A stretch of DNA of 64,000 bases from Pelagicoccus sp. SDUM812002 (GCF_031127835.1 NZ_JARXHX010000003.1:389840-453839), one strand, 5' to 3'; shown: positions 53,079-62,267, counted from the first letter of the stretch. Program-made: numbers and translations. Notes: generated by a model from the letters alone, not told the origin.

Positions 53079-54267
53079 TCCCGAAAGAGAGCGGGATCGT
53101 CACCGTTTGATCGGTTGGATAGCCCTCGATGACAGCCGGTAGAAAAATCCATTCTGTCACGGCTTCAAGCGTTTCATCGGCAGCGGGCGATTCAGCACCC
53201 TCCAAGATCTTCGCGTTCACGACTCGCCCCAGCTTGCTCACCAAAAGCTCGACTTTCAGAACCACCTTCTTGGCTACTTTCACTTCAGGGATAGGAGAAT
53301 AGACCGGCGTGGCATCCCTGTCCTTCATTTCCGGATACGGAATCATCTCCAAAGCCTCCGAGAAAGGAGCAAACTCATTGAAGAAGAAGTTTTGGCGTAC
53401 GGTCGTCACCAAGGGCTCTCCTTGGTAGGTTCCCGCTTCGTATCGCGTTTCGACTACAGTCTTCCAAACCTCTGGAATGAATTCCACATGATCCGCGGCA
53501 AAGTCAATGATCTCGATCACCCGTCCCTCTTGGTCGATGGAATAAATCGCCGACGCGTATCCGCCTCCCGCTTTACCCATGAGCGATTTCGGAAAATCCA
53601 ACAATCGCGCCTGTAGTACTCCGGCGGGTTCGACCGGACCGGACGCATCCGACGATCTCCTTACAGAATCATCACTCGAGGTTGAACCTCGGCTTGTGCC
53701 ATCCACAATGATCGGATCATCCGGTTCGTAGCGACGGATCTCTTGGCCTTTCGAAAAGATTTTATATCCGAATGCTCCACCTCCAAATCCTGGGTTGACT
53801 GGCAAGGTGATCAGAATCCGTTCCGTCCCCTTCGTATTGATATCTGGAATTTCTCGAAGCAGATAGGTATTCTCGCCTTTTTCCGGAGTGATGGCGAAAA
53901 GAATAAAACAATCCTCGAAATCCCTTTCCGCCCGAACCGTCGCCACGAAACGGAAGAAAAAGCCCCCTAGGGCAGATCCATAATCCTGTCCCATGAGAGC
54001 ATCGTGCTCGAGAACTTCGATTGAACCATCCGTAAACTCGTTGCCATTCTCTACCCGCACAAACGCATCCGGCACCATTAATCGCTCTCCTGAAACCTCG
54101 ACTAAAGGAGTCGCCCCACTCATCGCCACCACGGGCAACATCTCGTCTTCGTATGAAACCAAAACCTGAGACTGACCGAGAAGCGCTCGAGTGAGAAACG
54201 AGATGGTAACGACTAAACCGTGTACACGAAAGAAACTGGGAATTCGGTTTCTTGCTAAATACTTCAT
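53068..54267 (-). CDS. Secreted protein with two TonB_C-like domains
   Basis: 399 aa. An N-terminal signal or anchor (S-F-F-R-V-H-G-L-V-V-T-I-S-F-L) is followed by a beta-rich region (about 40-190), a linker, then two similar domains: S-I-D-Q-E-G-R-V-I-E-I-I (about 242-253) with A-S-A-I-Y before it, and L-L-V-S-K-L-G-R-V-V-N-A-K-I-L near 345-385. Both look like the TonB C-terminal fold, here without the N-terminal TM-Pro-rich layout of TonB, so it may bind peptidoglycan or a partner rather than energise transport. It is convergent with the RodZ-like gene, overlapping it by 11 bp. I do not know its role. Confidence 0.65.
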   Translation of the reverse strand: MKYLARNRIPSFFRVHGLVVTISFLTRALLGQSQVLVSYEDEMLPVVAMSGATPLVEVSGERLMVPDAFVRVENGNEFTDGSIEVLEHDALMGQDYGSALGGFFFRFVATVRAERDFEDCFILFAITPEKGENTYLLREIPDINTKGTERILITLPVNPGFGGGAFGYKIFSKGQEIRRYEPDDPIIVDGTSRGSTSSDDSVRRSSDASGPVEPAGVLQARLLDFPKSLMGKAGGGYASAIYSIDQEGRVIEIIDFAADHVEFIPEVWKTVVETRYEAGTYQGEPLVTTVRQNFFFNEFAPFSEALEMIPYPEMKDRDATPVYSPIPEVKVAKKVVLKVELLVSKLGRVVNAKILEGAESPAADETLEAVTEWIFLPAVIEGYPTDQTVTIPLSFGIKG

Positions 54268-54434
54268 ACTTCAAAAAGACCAGGAATTAGCGAGACTACC
54301 ATCGGCCCGTAACGGCCGCAAGTACTAGTCCAACAAATCATAATGAGATTTGCGATTCGGTCGCGACCTTTGCAAACTACACTTCCCTTTTAGGTTTGAA
54401 CCTCCGCTTCCCTCACCATAAACACCGCCCCACC

Positions 54435-54881
54435 ATGAGCAAACTCACCGTTGCAATCGGCTCCGACCACGCCGGCTACACTTACAAGCAAGCCATCATC
54501 GCCTATCTCGAGGGCAAGGGCTACACCGTCAAGGACTTCGGAACAAACTCCGCAGAGTCCTGCGATTACCCTGATTTTATCCGTCCTGTCGCCGAAGCAG
54601 TCGCCGCTGGCCGCTACGATCGTGGCATCGTACTTGGCGGCTCCGGCAACGGAGAAGCCATCGTAGCCAACCGAGTCAAGGGCGTGCGCTGCGGCCTCTG
54701 CTGGAACGAGCAAATCGCCATCTGGAACCGCTCCCACAATGACGGTAACGTCCTCTCAATCGGCGAGCGGACCGTCAATCAAGAGGATGCGCTCCACATT
54801 GTGGATACATGGCTCAACACCGAATTCGAAGGCGGTCGCCACCAACCCCGCATCGACAAGATCGACAATCCGTCGCTCTAA
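54435..54881 (+). CDS. rpiB: Ribose-5-phosphate isomerase B
   Basis: 148 aa from the ATG at 54435 (SKLTVAIGSDHAGYTYK). RpiB/LacAB fold with the substrate strand I-G-S-D-H-A-G-Y, D-Y-P-D and C-G-L-C-W-N. The catalytic loop reads G-G-S-G-N-G-E (68-74). In most RpiB a Cys at the C-G-T-G loop acts as base; the Ser/Glu version, as in mycobacterial RpiB, uses Ser70 and Glu74 instead. It interconverts ribose-5-P and ribulose-5-P in the pentose pathway. A REP-like hairpin follows the stop. The AKR gene begins 45 bp downstream on the same strand. Confidence 0.93.
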   Translation: MSKLTVAIGSDHAGYTYKQAIIAYLEGKGYTVKDFGTNSAESCDYPDFIRPVAEAVAAGRYDRGIVLGGSGNGEAIVANRVKGVRCGLCWNEQIAIWNRSHNDGNVLSIGERTVNQEDALHIVDTWLNTEFEGGRHQPRIDKIDNPSL

Positions 54882-54888
54882 TTATTTG

Positions 54889-54912
54889 AGGGACGAGTTT
54901 CACCTCGTCCCT
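54889..54912. repeat. Perfect 9-bp hairpin between rpiB and the reductase
   Basis: AGGGACGAG (54889-54897) and CTCGTCCCT (54904-54912) with loop TTTCAC. No T-run follows, so it is unlikely to be a terminator; perhaps a processing hairpin or a repeat copy. Confidence 0.5.
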
Positions 54913-54926
54913 ACCCCACCAAAACC

Positions 54927-55910
54927 ATGCAATACCGACGCCTCGGCAAATCCGGCCTTCAAGTCAGCACCCTATCCTTCGGATCATGGGTCACGTTCGG
55001 AGACCAAGCATCCAATAAGACCGCCGAAGCTTGCCTTCAGCTTGCCTACGACTCCGGGATCAACTTCTTCGACAACGCTGAGGGCTACGCCAACGGCCAG
55101 TCCGAGGAAGTCATGGGTTCTGCCATCGCCAAGGCTGGCTGGGCCCGCGACACCTTCGTCGTCTCATCAAAAGTCTTTTGGGGAGGCGACAAACCCAATC
55201 AAATCGGCCTCTCGAAAAAGCACGTCATCGAAGCCTGCGAAGCTGCCCTTAAGCGCTTGAGAGTTGACTACCTCGACCTTTACTACTGCCACCGACCCGA
55301 TCCCGACACCCCTATCGAAGAAACCGTCCGCGCCATGGACGTACTCATCCAGCAGGGCAAGATCCTCTACTGGGGAACCTCCGAGTGGTCCGCCACGGAA
55401 ATAATGGAGGCCTATTCCATCGCCCGGCAGAACCACCTGACGCCGCCGACCATGGAGCAACCCGAGTACAACTTGCTCAAGCGCCATCGCTTCGAGGTCG
55501 AATACGCCCGGCTTTACTCCCAAATCGGACTCGGCGCCACGACCTTTTCTCCCCTCGCGGGAGGCATATTGACCGGTAAATACAACGACGGCATCCCCAC
55601 CGATTCCCGACTTGCCCACACCCAATTCGATTGGATGCAGGAAAAGCTCACACGTCTGCAAGCCCAAGGCGGTATCAAAGTTCTGCAAGAGCTCACCGCT
55701 ATCGCCCAAAAGCTCGGAGCCAACCTGCCACAGCTTAGCATCGCCTGGTTGCTCAAAAATCCCAACGTAAGCTCTGTCATTCTCGGAGCTTCCCGCCCCG
55801 AGCAATTGGAACAAAACCTCAAGGCCTTGGACATTCTCGATACACTCAATGACGAGATCATGGATGAAATCGAAATCGCCATCAGCCGCTTTCAAGAAAT
55901 CGACGCCTAA
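54927..55910 (+). CDS. Aldo/keto reductase (potassium-channel beta-subunit branch)
   Basis: 327 aa, TIM-barrel NADPH oxidoreductase. N-terminus Y-R-R-L-G-K-S-G-L-Q-V-S. Catalytic tetrad Asp49 (F-F-D-N), Tyr54 (G-Y), Lys82 (S-S-K-V) and His122 (Y-C-H-R) are in place. The C-terminal cofactor site has the G-A-S-R-P-E-Q-L motif. The branch with F-D-N-A-E-x-Y and the final Q-L motifs matches the Kv-beta/YghZ-type reductases. The natural carbonyl substrate is unknown. It is 45 bp after rpiB. Confidence 0.93.
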   Translation: MQYRRLGKSGLQVSTLSFGSWVTFGDQASNKTAEACLQLAYDSGINFFDNAEGYANGQSEEVMGSAIAKAGWARDTFVVSSKVFWGGDKPNQIGLSKKHVIEACEAALKRLRVDYLDLYYCHRPDPDTPIEETVRAMDVLIQQGKILYWGTSEWSATEIMEAYSIARQNHLTPPTMEQPEYNLLKRHRFEVEYARLYSQIGLGATTFSPLAGGILTGKYNDGIPTDSRLAHTQFDWMQEKLTRLQAQGGIKVLQELTAIAQKLGANLPQLSIAWLLKNPNVSSVILGASRPEQLEQNLKALDILDTLNDEIMDEIEIAISRFQEIDA

Positions 55911-55920
55911 GGCGCATCCC

Positions 55921-56424
55921 GTGGGGCACAGCGTTAGCCCGCATCCACGATGCAGAAACAAGGGCGACAAAGCCCCATGGCACCTAGCAAGCCTGCTGTC
56001 GCTCGCTATGCTAATCCTCGCCTCCTGCAACCAAGCTCCTTCATCATCCGAGTTCGAAGAGACTCCTCCGAACCTCAATAACGAGGCCAACGAGACCCAA
56101 GCCGTTACTCGCACCACCACCATTCAAACGCCGACACCGGCTTGGAAAATGGTTCCCACCACACTCTACCGCACCGGCGAGAATAAATACCTTTGCGTCC
56201 ACACCCTCGACGCACCCGACGGCATGGTCGCCCAGATGCTTTCCTCCACTTCCGACCAACTATCCTTCCGCCACGACGCCGTTGGCGAGCCCGTCATCGA
56301 CCACTACATCCTCGGCAAAACCTGGAATTGGGACGGCAACCCAGAGGTTACCTTCATCGATTCCCTTGATGAGATCAAAGATGCCCTTGCCGACGCCCAA
56401 TGCGTCCCTTTCACTACGCCTTAA
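55921..56424 (+). CDS. Hypothetical lipoprotein
   Basis: 167 aa from the GTG at 55921 (G-H-S-V-S-P-H-P-R-C); the frame opens inside the reductase gene at 55849, but that start gives no good signal peptide. The type-II signal ends at L-I-L-A-S-C, so the lipidated Cys is at about residue 36. The mature part has T-L-D-A-P-D-G-M-V-A-Q-M-L and W-N-W-D-G-N-P, and no known domain. It follows the reductase by ten bases, so cotranscription is likely. Start choice is the main uncertainty. Confidence 0.6.
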   Translation: MGHSVSPHPRCRNKGDKAPWHLASLLSLAMLILASCNQAPSSSEFEETPPNLNNEANETQAVTRTTTIQTPTPAWKMVPTTLYRTGENKYLCVHTLDAPDGMVAQMLSSTSDQLSFRHDAVGEPVIDHYILGKTWNWDGNPEVTFIDSLDEIKDALADAQCVPFTTP

Positions 56425-56484
56425 ATTTCCCGGAGCCCGCGAGCTCCCACTCCCTTCATCACTACTCACCACTCACTCCTTTAA

Positions 56485-58542
56485 ATGCCTGTTGCACGCA
56501 GTAAGGTCCCTTTCCCCGAAACCCCGAGCATCCTGCTCGATCGCGATCTCCGCATTGCTGACTCCGGCGCCACCGACGAGGATCTGCTCCTCGCGAATCG
56601 CTGGATGACCTACAGCCGCTTTACCGACCAGCGCATCTTCGAGCTCTACCGCCAAGGGAAGATGAAAGGCACCGTCACCGTATCCGACGGCAACGAAGGC
56701 CTTGTCGCCCCGCTCGCCCTTATGATGGACAAAGAGATCGACTGCGTCTCTTGGACCCATCGCGGCATGCCCGGGCACCTCATCTGGTCCGACCATCTCG
56801 GTGACCACGTCTGCCAATTCCTCGGCAACTCAGGCTCCCCTACCAAAGGACGCGAAGGAAATGCCCACCACGGCGACCCCGCTAATCGCTCCTACCCGAT
56901 GATCTCCCACCTCGGAAAAATGTCATCCAACGTCATGGGTGGCACCGATTCCCAGAGGCGCAAAGGCCACAAGGCCATCGGCATCACATTCTTCGGCGAC
57001 GGCGGTTCTTCTACCGGAGAAATCCACGAGAGCATGAACCTCGCGTCCGTGCTCGACATCCCCGTCATCTTCGTCGTCGAGAACAACAATTACGCCTACT
57101 CCACCCCGCTCCATGAGCAATTCACCGGCAAGCTCGTCGACCGCGCCCAAGGCTATGGCATGAAAGGCATCGAACTCGACGTCGCCAACATCAAAGAAAA
57201 CCTCAAAGTCTTCCAAGACGCCATCGACGAAACCCGTGAAACCGGCCGCCCAATGCTCATCGAGGTGCATACCCTGCGCCTCCTCGGACACGCCGGTTAC
57301 GACACGCTCGACTACATAGATCCCGAGCTCACCCAAAAATGGCACAACGAAGATTGCCTTAAAAACCTCCGTGTCCGCCTGGTTGAAAAAGGCTACGCAG
57401 AACGGATCGAAACCGAAGAAGCCGAGCTCAAGGCCTTCGTCAACGCCACCGTCAACCAAGCCCTCAAGCTCCCCAAGTGCGAACCCGACGGTCTCATCGA
57501 AGATGTCTTCGCTCCCACTACTACACCGGTAACTTGGAAGACGGAACCCGAGACCTCAGCTTCCCCGCCCCTCACCTTCGCCCTCGCCATAAACAAGGCG
57601 CTCGACCGCATCCTCGCCGACTCTCCCGAATCGCTCATCATGGGCCAAGACATTGCCGACTACGGCGGTCCCTTCAAAGTTACCAAAAACCTCTTTAAGA
57701 AATACGGCCGTACCCGCGTTCTCAATACACCAATCTGCGAATCCGCCATGGTAGGCTTCGCCACTGGCCAAGCCATCAATGGACACCGCCCCATCGTCGA
57801 ATTCCAATTCGCCGACTTCGCGACTGACGCCACTACCCAGATCACTCTCAATGCGGCCACTTACCACTTCCGCTCAGGAGCCAAGGCTCCCATGGTATTC
57901 CGCTTCCCCTGTGGCGGTGGCCTCACTTTCGGTTCATTTCACTCTCAGGACCTAGAAGCGCTTTACCTGCACATTCCAGGCCTGAAGCTCCTCTACCCGA
58001 GCACACCGCAGGATGCCCACGACGCCATGCTAGCCGCCTACGAAGACGACAACCCCGTCATCTTTTTCGAGCATAAGAACCTCTACAACCTCCTCAAGGC
58101 ACCCATTAGGTTCAACCCGAATTACAAAGACGTTTGGCAACCCGCTCTCCGCCGCCAAGGCGACTTCGCTACGGTAGTCACCTACGGAGAAATGACCCTC
58201 TGGGCTAACGACGCAGTCCAGTATCTAGAAAAAGAATACGACGTTAGCTGCGAACTATGGGACCTCCGTGCCCTCAACCCGCTCAAGCTCGAACGTGTCC
58301 AAGAATCGGTACGAAAAACTGGCCGCCTCGTTGTCATCACGGAAAGCCGCCGCAACGTCGGCTTCGCCGCAGAACTCATCGCCCGTATCACCGAGAGTCA
58401 GTTCTTCGATCTCGAAGCCCCGCCGCTACGCATCACCTCACAGGACATGCCAGTCCCTTTTGCTTCCGAGCTGGAAGCTGGCTACCGCCCGAGCACCAAT
58501 TCTATTCTCAGTCAAATGATCGACTGGATCGAAGCCGAATAG
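56485..58542 (+). CDS. Fused alpha-beta E1 component of a 2-oxoacid dehydrogenase
   Basis: 685 aa. The first half is the E1 alpha chain with the thiamine-diphosphate motif G-D-G-G-S-S-T-G-E followed 26 residues later by N-N; the second half is the E1 beta chain with Q-D-I-A-D-Y-G-G and the I-C-E-S-A-M-V-G-F-A-T-G block. It decarboxylates pyruvate or branched-chain 2-oxoacids and transfers acyl groups to an E2 lipoyl domain. Fusion of alpha and beta is known in several Bacteroidetes and Verrucomicrobiota. No E2 or E3 gene is in this window. G-free leader of 41 bases before the ATG. Confidence 0.95.
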   Translation: MPVARSKVPFPETPSILLDRDLRIADSGATDEDLLLANRWMTYSRFTDQRIFELYRQGKMKGTVTVSDGNEGLVAPLALMMDKEIDCVSWTHRGMPGHLIWSDHLGDHVCQFLGNSGSPTKGREGNAHHGDPANRSYPMISHLGKMSSNVMGGTDSQRRKGHKAIGITFFGDGGSSTGEIHESMNLASVLDIPVIFVVENNNYAYSTPLHEQFTGKLVDRAQGYGMKGIELDVANIKENLKVFQDAIDETRETGRPMLIEVHTLRLLGHAGYDTLDYIDPELTQKWHNEDCLKNLRVRLVEKGYAERIETEEAELKAFVNATVNQALKLPKCEPDGLIEDVFAPTTTPVTWKTEPETSASPPLTFALAINKALDRILADSPESLIMGQDIADYGGPFKVTKNLFKKYGRTRVLNTPICESAMVGFATGQAINGHRPIVEFQFADFATDATTQITLNAATYHFRSGAKAPMVFRFPCGGGLTFGSFHSQDLEALYLHIPGLKLLYPSTPQDAHDAMLAAYEDDNPVIFFEHKNLYNLLKAPIRFNPNYKDVWQPALRRQGDFATVVTYGEMTLWANDAVQYLEKEYDVSCELWDLRALNPLKLERVQESVRKTGRLVVITESRRNVGFAAELIARITESQFFDLEAPPLRITSQDMPVPFASELEAGYRPSTNSILSQMIDWIEAE

Positions 58543-58627
58543 GCCCTCTAGGAATCTCGCTAATCTCACGGAAATTTATATCGAAATTTATTCAGGCCCA
58601 TTCGTGTAACACTTGGACCAAAATTTA

Positions 58628-59131
58628 ATGCCTAATTCTTCTTCCACCTATCTTGACTGGTCCGCCATCAAAGTCTTCGCCATGGACGTAGACGGTATCC
58701 TAACCGATGGCACGATCTACACCCACTCTGACGGCACTGAAGCCAAGCGCTTCTCTATTATAGACGGACTCGGCCTCGCACGCCTCCGTGAAGCTGGCAT
58801 CATCCTAGCATGGATTTCCGGACGCCACTCTGACTCCACCACCGTGCGAGCCAAGGAACTCAAGATCCCACACCTCGTCCAGGGCAAGATCGACAAGATC
58901 TCCGGCCTCAAAGACCTGCTCGCGGAATTGGAACTCCAGCCCGACCAAGCCGTCTACATGGGCGACGACGTGATAGACGTCGATGCAATCAAGTACGCCG
59001 GTATCGGCGTCACCGTACCCGAGGCCCAAGAAGAGGCTCTCGCTGTGGCAGACTATGTCACCTCAAGAAACGGAGGCAACGGAGCCGTACGCGAAATCTG
59101 CAACCACATATACAAAGCCATTTCCAAATAG
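58628..59131 (+). CDS. kdsC: 3-deoxy-manno-octulosonate 8-phosphate phosphatase
   Basis: 167 aa from the ATG at 58628 (PNSSSTYLDWS). HAD fold without a cap: motif I M-D-V-D-G-I-L-T-D-G, motif II I-S-G-R, and motif III with M-G-D-D-V-I-D-V-D-A. It makes Kdo from Kdo-8-P for lipid A. It is the first gene of the kdsC-lptC-lptA-lptB cluster, and lptC begins the base after its stop. A TTG at 58613 is possible. The chain of genes matches the Proteobacterial kds-lpt locus. Confidence 0.96.
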   Translation: MPNSSSTYLDWSAIKVFAMDVDGILTDGTIYTHSDGTEAKRFSIIDGLGLARLREAGIILAWISGRHSDSTTVRAKELKIPHLVQGKIDKISGLKDLLAELELQPDQAVYMGDDVIDVDAIKYAGIGVTVPEAQEEALAVADYVTSRNGGNGAVREICNHIYKAISK

Positions 59132-59572
59132 ATGCTTCGCGTCACCAAAAACAAACTACTCGCTCTCGGAGCTGTCGCAGCAACACTCGCCGCCTACGGC
59201 CAGCTACGCCCTGACACCTCCATCGAAGGCTTCCGCATCCCCCTTTTCGACGAGACCGGCTACCGCACCTGGCAGCTCCGCGGCGACCTCGCTACCTACC
59301 AGAGCGAGACTCAGATCAAGATCACTGGCATGCACGTTAGCCAATTCGTGGCCGACGATGAAAACCGGGAAATCGCCCTGCTCACCAGCCCGGAAGCGAT
59401 TTTTCACTTCGACACCACCACCGCCTACGGCCCCGGCGAGCTGCACGTCGAGACCAAGGCATTTGAAATCACCGGCTTCGATTGGATCTGGCTCGGCGAG
59501 AAAAAGCAGATCACTTTTAACGACACGGTGAAGGTCACCATCTACGAACAAATCGGAGACATTTTGAAATGA
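59132..59572 (+). CDS. lptC: LPS export protein LptC
   Basis: 146 aa. N-terminal signal anchor (L-A-L-G-A-V-A-A-T-L-A-A-Y), then the beta-jellyroll repeat of LptC (F-D-E-T-G-Y-R-T-W-Q-L-R-G-D, G-P-G-E-L-H-V-E-T-K). It bridges LptBFG to LptA in the periplasm. It begins the base after kdsC's TAG and overlaps lptA by four bases (ATGA), so coupling is tight. Confidence 0.88.
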   Translation: MLRVTKNKLLALGAVAATLAAYGQLRPDTSIEGFRIPLFDETGYRTWQLRGDLATYQSETQIKITGMHVSQFVADDENREIALLTSPEAIFHFDTTTAYGPGELHVETKAFEITGFDWIWLGEKKQITFNDTVKVTIYEQIGDILK

Positions 59573-60255
59573 GAACCCGCACGCCCCTATCAATTCTAGC
59601 TGCCGGAATCCTCGCAGTCACCGCCTCCGCCCAAAGCGAAGATAGAAAGCCCGTCGCCACCGAAATCGAGTCGATGAGACTGCAGGTCGAGAACGACGGC
59701 GAAAAAGCGTACTTCCACTTTAGCGACGCTGTGAAGCTCACCGCAACCAACATGGTCGTGGAGTGCGACAGTCTCGAAGTCTTCGCCACCCGCGAAGCCG
59801 AGGAGCAAAGCAACATCGGCAAGTTCAGCGCTATAAAGGAAATCGTCGCAACTGGCAACGTGCGCATCGTGCAAGAGGAACGTACCGCCACCTGCCAAAA
59901 GGCCATCGTCAAGCCCAACGAGGAACGCATCATCCTTACCGGCAACCCCGTCGTTATACAACCGGGTGGACGCATAGTCACCTACAACCCCGAGGACGAA
60001 ATCCTGCTGGACCGCGGCAACGGACGTATCTCGATCATCGCCAAAGGACCACGCCGCCTTCGCCTCACCAGCTCCGCCATCGGCGACCTCGGATTCGAAA
60101 CCAAGGAACCGATCCCCACAAATAGCGGCCACGAAATCGAAGGCGAAGAAGTCCCCGCCTCCTTCGACTCCGAGGAGGAAGAAACCACAGATGAAGCGCC
60201 CGCAGATGCAGAAGCAACCGACACGGACGCAGAACCAAAATCCGATAGCGAATAA
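59569..60255 (+). CDS. lptA: LPS export protein LptA
   Basis: 228 aa. Signal peptide (R-T-P-L-S-I-L-A-A-G-I-L-A-V-T-A-S-A), then the OstA/LptA beta-jellyroll (A-E-E-Q-S-N-I-G-K-F-S-A, A-T-C-Q-K-A-I-V-K-P), then a long acidic tail (S-E-E-E-E-T-T-D-E-A-P-A-D) unusual for the family. It ferries LPS across the periplasm. It overlaps lptC (ATGA) and shares one base with lptB. Confidence 0.9.
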   Translation: MRTRTPLSILAAGILAVTASAQSEDRKPVATEIESMRLQVENDGEKAYFHFSDAVKLTATNMVVECDSLEVFATREAEEQSNIGKFSAIKEIVATGNVRIVQEERTATCQKAIVKPNEERIILTGNPVVIQPGGRIVTYNPEDEILLDRGNGRISIIAKGPRRLRLTSSAIGDLGFETKEPIPTNSGHEIEGEEVPASFDSEEEETTDEAPADAEATDTDAEPKSDSE

Positions 60256-61040
60256 TGACTGAAGCCACCGCGCCGGCCGAAGCCGAACCTAAAGAAGAGC
60301 AGGTCGACAAACGCCCCGCCAAAAGCATCGTCGCCAAAGGACTCGTCAAAGCATACGGTTCAAAAACCGTCGTTAAAGGCATCGACCTTGAGGTGAATAC
60401 TGGCGAAGTCGTCGGACTGCTCGGCCCTAACGGTGCCGGCAAGACCACCACCTTCTACATGATCGCTGGACTTGTGGAGGCGACTAAAGGCCACGTGATG
60501 CTCAATGATCGCGACGTCGCCCACCTGAAAATCCACCGCCGTGCTCGCCTCGGCATAGGCTACCTCGCCCAAGAGCCCAGCGTATTCAAAAAGTTGACCG
60601 TCTGGCAAAACGTGCAGGCCGTGGCCGAGACCATCCCCTTCACCCGAAAGGAGCGGAAGGACGTAATCGAGCGTCAGCTCAACGACCTTGGACTCCTGTC
60701 CCTGGCCAAGCAAAAGGCATACACCCTTTCCGGAGGTGAACGTCGACGCCTCGAGATCGCTCGCTGCCTCGTCACCCAGCCAGACTTTCTTCTGATGGAC
60801 GAACCTTTCGCGGGTGTCGACCCGATCAACGTATCCGAAGTCCAGCGTATCGTGCTTGGCCTCAAGGATCGCGGTATTGGAATTCTCATTACCGACCACA
60901 ACGTACGCGACACCCTCTCTATCACCGATCGGGCCTACATCGTGAACAAGGGAGAGATACTTGCTAGCGGCGACCGACATTTCCTCGTCAACGATCCCAA
61001 AAGCCGTAAGATCTACCTCGGCGAGAACTTCAACATGTGA
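60255..61040 (+). CDS. lptB: LPS export ABC transporter ATP-binding protein LptB
   Basis: 261 aa. An acidic Pro/Glu extension of about 25 residues precedes the canonical LptB core: Walker A G-P-N-G-A-G-K-T-T, signature L-S-G-G-E-R-R-R, Walker B F-L-L-M-D-E-P-F, and H-loop T-D-H-N. It powers LptF/LptG. It shares its first base with the lptA stop. The permease LptF/G is at 30819. Confidence 0.95.
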   Translation: MTEATAPAEAEPKEEQVDKRPAKSIVAKGLVKAYGSKTVVKGIDLEVNTGEVVGLLGPNGAGKTTTFYMIAGLVEATKGHVMLNDRDVAHLKIHRRARLGIGYLAQEPSVFKKLTVWQNVQAVAETIPFTRKERKDVIERQLNDLGLLSLAKQKAYTLSGGERRRLEIARCLVTQPDFLLMDEPFAGVDPINVSEVQRIVLGLKDRGIGILITDHNVRDTLSITDRAYIVNKGEILASGDRHFLVNDPKSRKIYLGENFNM

Positions 61041-61130
61041 CCCTAAGGCTGAAGACCGAAGTCCAACAACTGGAGGTCAATCAACGTCAGCCTTTCCTTC
61101 CTCCCTTCAGCCCTCAGATTAACCCCACCT

Positions 61131-62093
61131 ATGCCTCTTCCCAAGCCAGTCAAGCGCATCGACGGACTCTCTGTCCGAGACTTTCTCGAAAAACACAAAG
61201 AGCTCTTGAAACTCGAGGTCGTAGCTGGGCAAAGAGGACTGCGCCGCATCATCAAGGAAGGAAGTGTCAACCGCCCCTCCCTCGCCCTCACCGGATTCTA
61301 CAAGTACTTCGCGAACAAGCGGCTCCAAGTCATCGGCGCTGCCGAGATGACCTACCTGCGGAGCTTACCCACCGATGTCGTGTACGAGCGCTTCAATACT
61401 ATGATCAGCAAGGGCATCCCCTGTCTGATCATCGCCCGTAACTACAATCCATTGCCGGTGATGCTTGAGCTCGCGGAAAAGCGCAGCCTTCCCATACTGC
61501 GCACATCCATGATCACGATGAATTTCCTCAACGCCGCGACCCTCGCGGTCGACGGAGAATTCGCGCCGACCACTACCGAGCATGGTACCATGATGGACAT
61601 CAAAGGCATCGGTACCATGATTCGCGGCTCCAGCGGCGTCGGCAAAAGCGAGTGCGCCCTCGCGCTGATCGAACGTGGACACTCCATTGTAGCTGATGAC
61701 ATGACTCGCATCAAACTCATCGACGAACGCGAACTCACTGCTTCCTCCATGGAACTCAACCGCGGGCATATGGAATGTCGCGGCATCGGCATCATCAACG
61801 TCGGAGAAATGTTTGGCGTTCGCTCTGTCCGTCTCGAGAAGCGCATCGATCTCGTCGTCTCTTTGATCGAGGCCAACAGCGAAACCGAAGAGGACCGCAC
61901 CGGCCTCGAGCAGCAACACTACCCAATCCTCGGAATCGACGTTCCTCACGTGGAGCTCTTCGTGCGCCCAGGCCGCGACATGGCACGCCTCGTGGAGGTC
62001 GCCGCCATGGTACAGGCCCTAAAGCTTCTCGGTCACGATCCGGCCAAAGAATTCAACGACCGTCTGATTGCCTTCATGGCCAAAAACGCGTGA
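61131..62093 (+). CDS. hprK: HPr kinase/phosphorylase
   Basis: 320 aa. N-terminal domain then a C-terminal kinase domain with Walker A G-S-S-G-V-G-K-S-E and the family signature E-C-R-G-I-G-I-I-N-V. It (de)phosphorylates Ser46 of HPr to control carbon use. The kdsC-lptCAB-hprK order recalls the Proteobacterial kds-lpt-rpoN-hpf-ptsN-hprK locus, but rpoN, hpf and ptsN are missing here. The leader is C/T-rich without a Shine-Dalgarno. Confidence 0.96.
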   Translation: MPLPKPVKRIDGLSVRDFLEKHKELLKLEVVAGQRGLRRIIKEGSVNRPSLALTGFYKYFANKRLQVIGAAEMTYLRSLPTDVVYERFNTMISKGIPCLIIARNYNPLPVMLELAEKRSLPILRTSMITMNFLNAATLAVDGEFAPTTTEHGTMMDIKGIGTMIRGSSGVGKSECALALIERGHSIVADDMTRIKLIDERELTASSMELNRGHMECRGIGIINVGEMFGVRSVRLEKRIDLVVSLIEANSETEEDRTGLEQQHYPILGIDVPHVELFVRPGRDMARLVEVAAMVQALKLLGHDPAKEFNDRLIAFMAKNA

Positions 62094-62258
62094 TTGAAGC
62101 CGCAACGCAGATGCTCGAAAAAAAATCTATTTTCGAAACTCTCAAGATGGCAAATCGATGCACTCTTTTCACTCATTTGTGACATCAACAGAGCCGAGAT
62201 CTCCCTCCACGCTGGGCTTTCGCAAAGGTTGATCTGCGCTCGAAAAAGCAATAAAAAG

Positions 62259-62267
62259 TTATCCTCA
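62259..62267 (+). promoter_or_regulatory. DnaA-box-like sequence
   Basis: TTATCCTCA, one mismatch from TTATCCACA. Confidence 0.3.
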
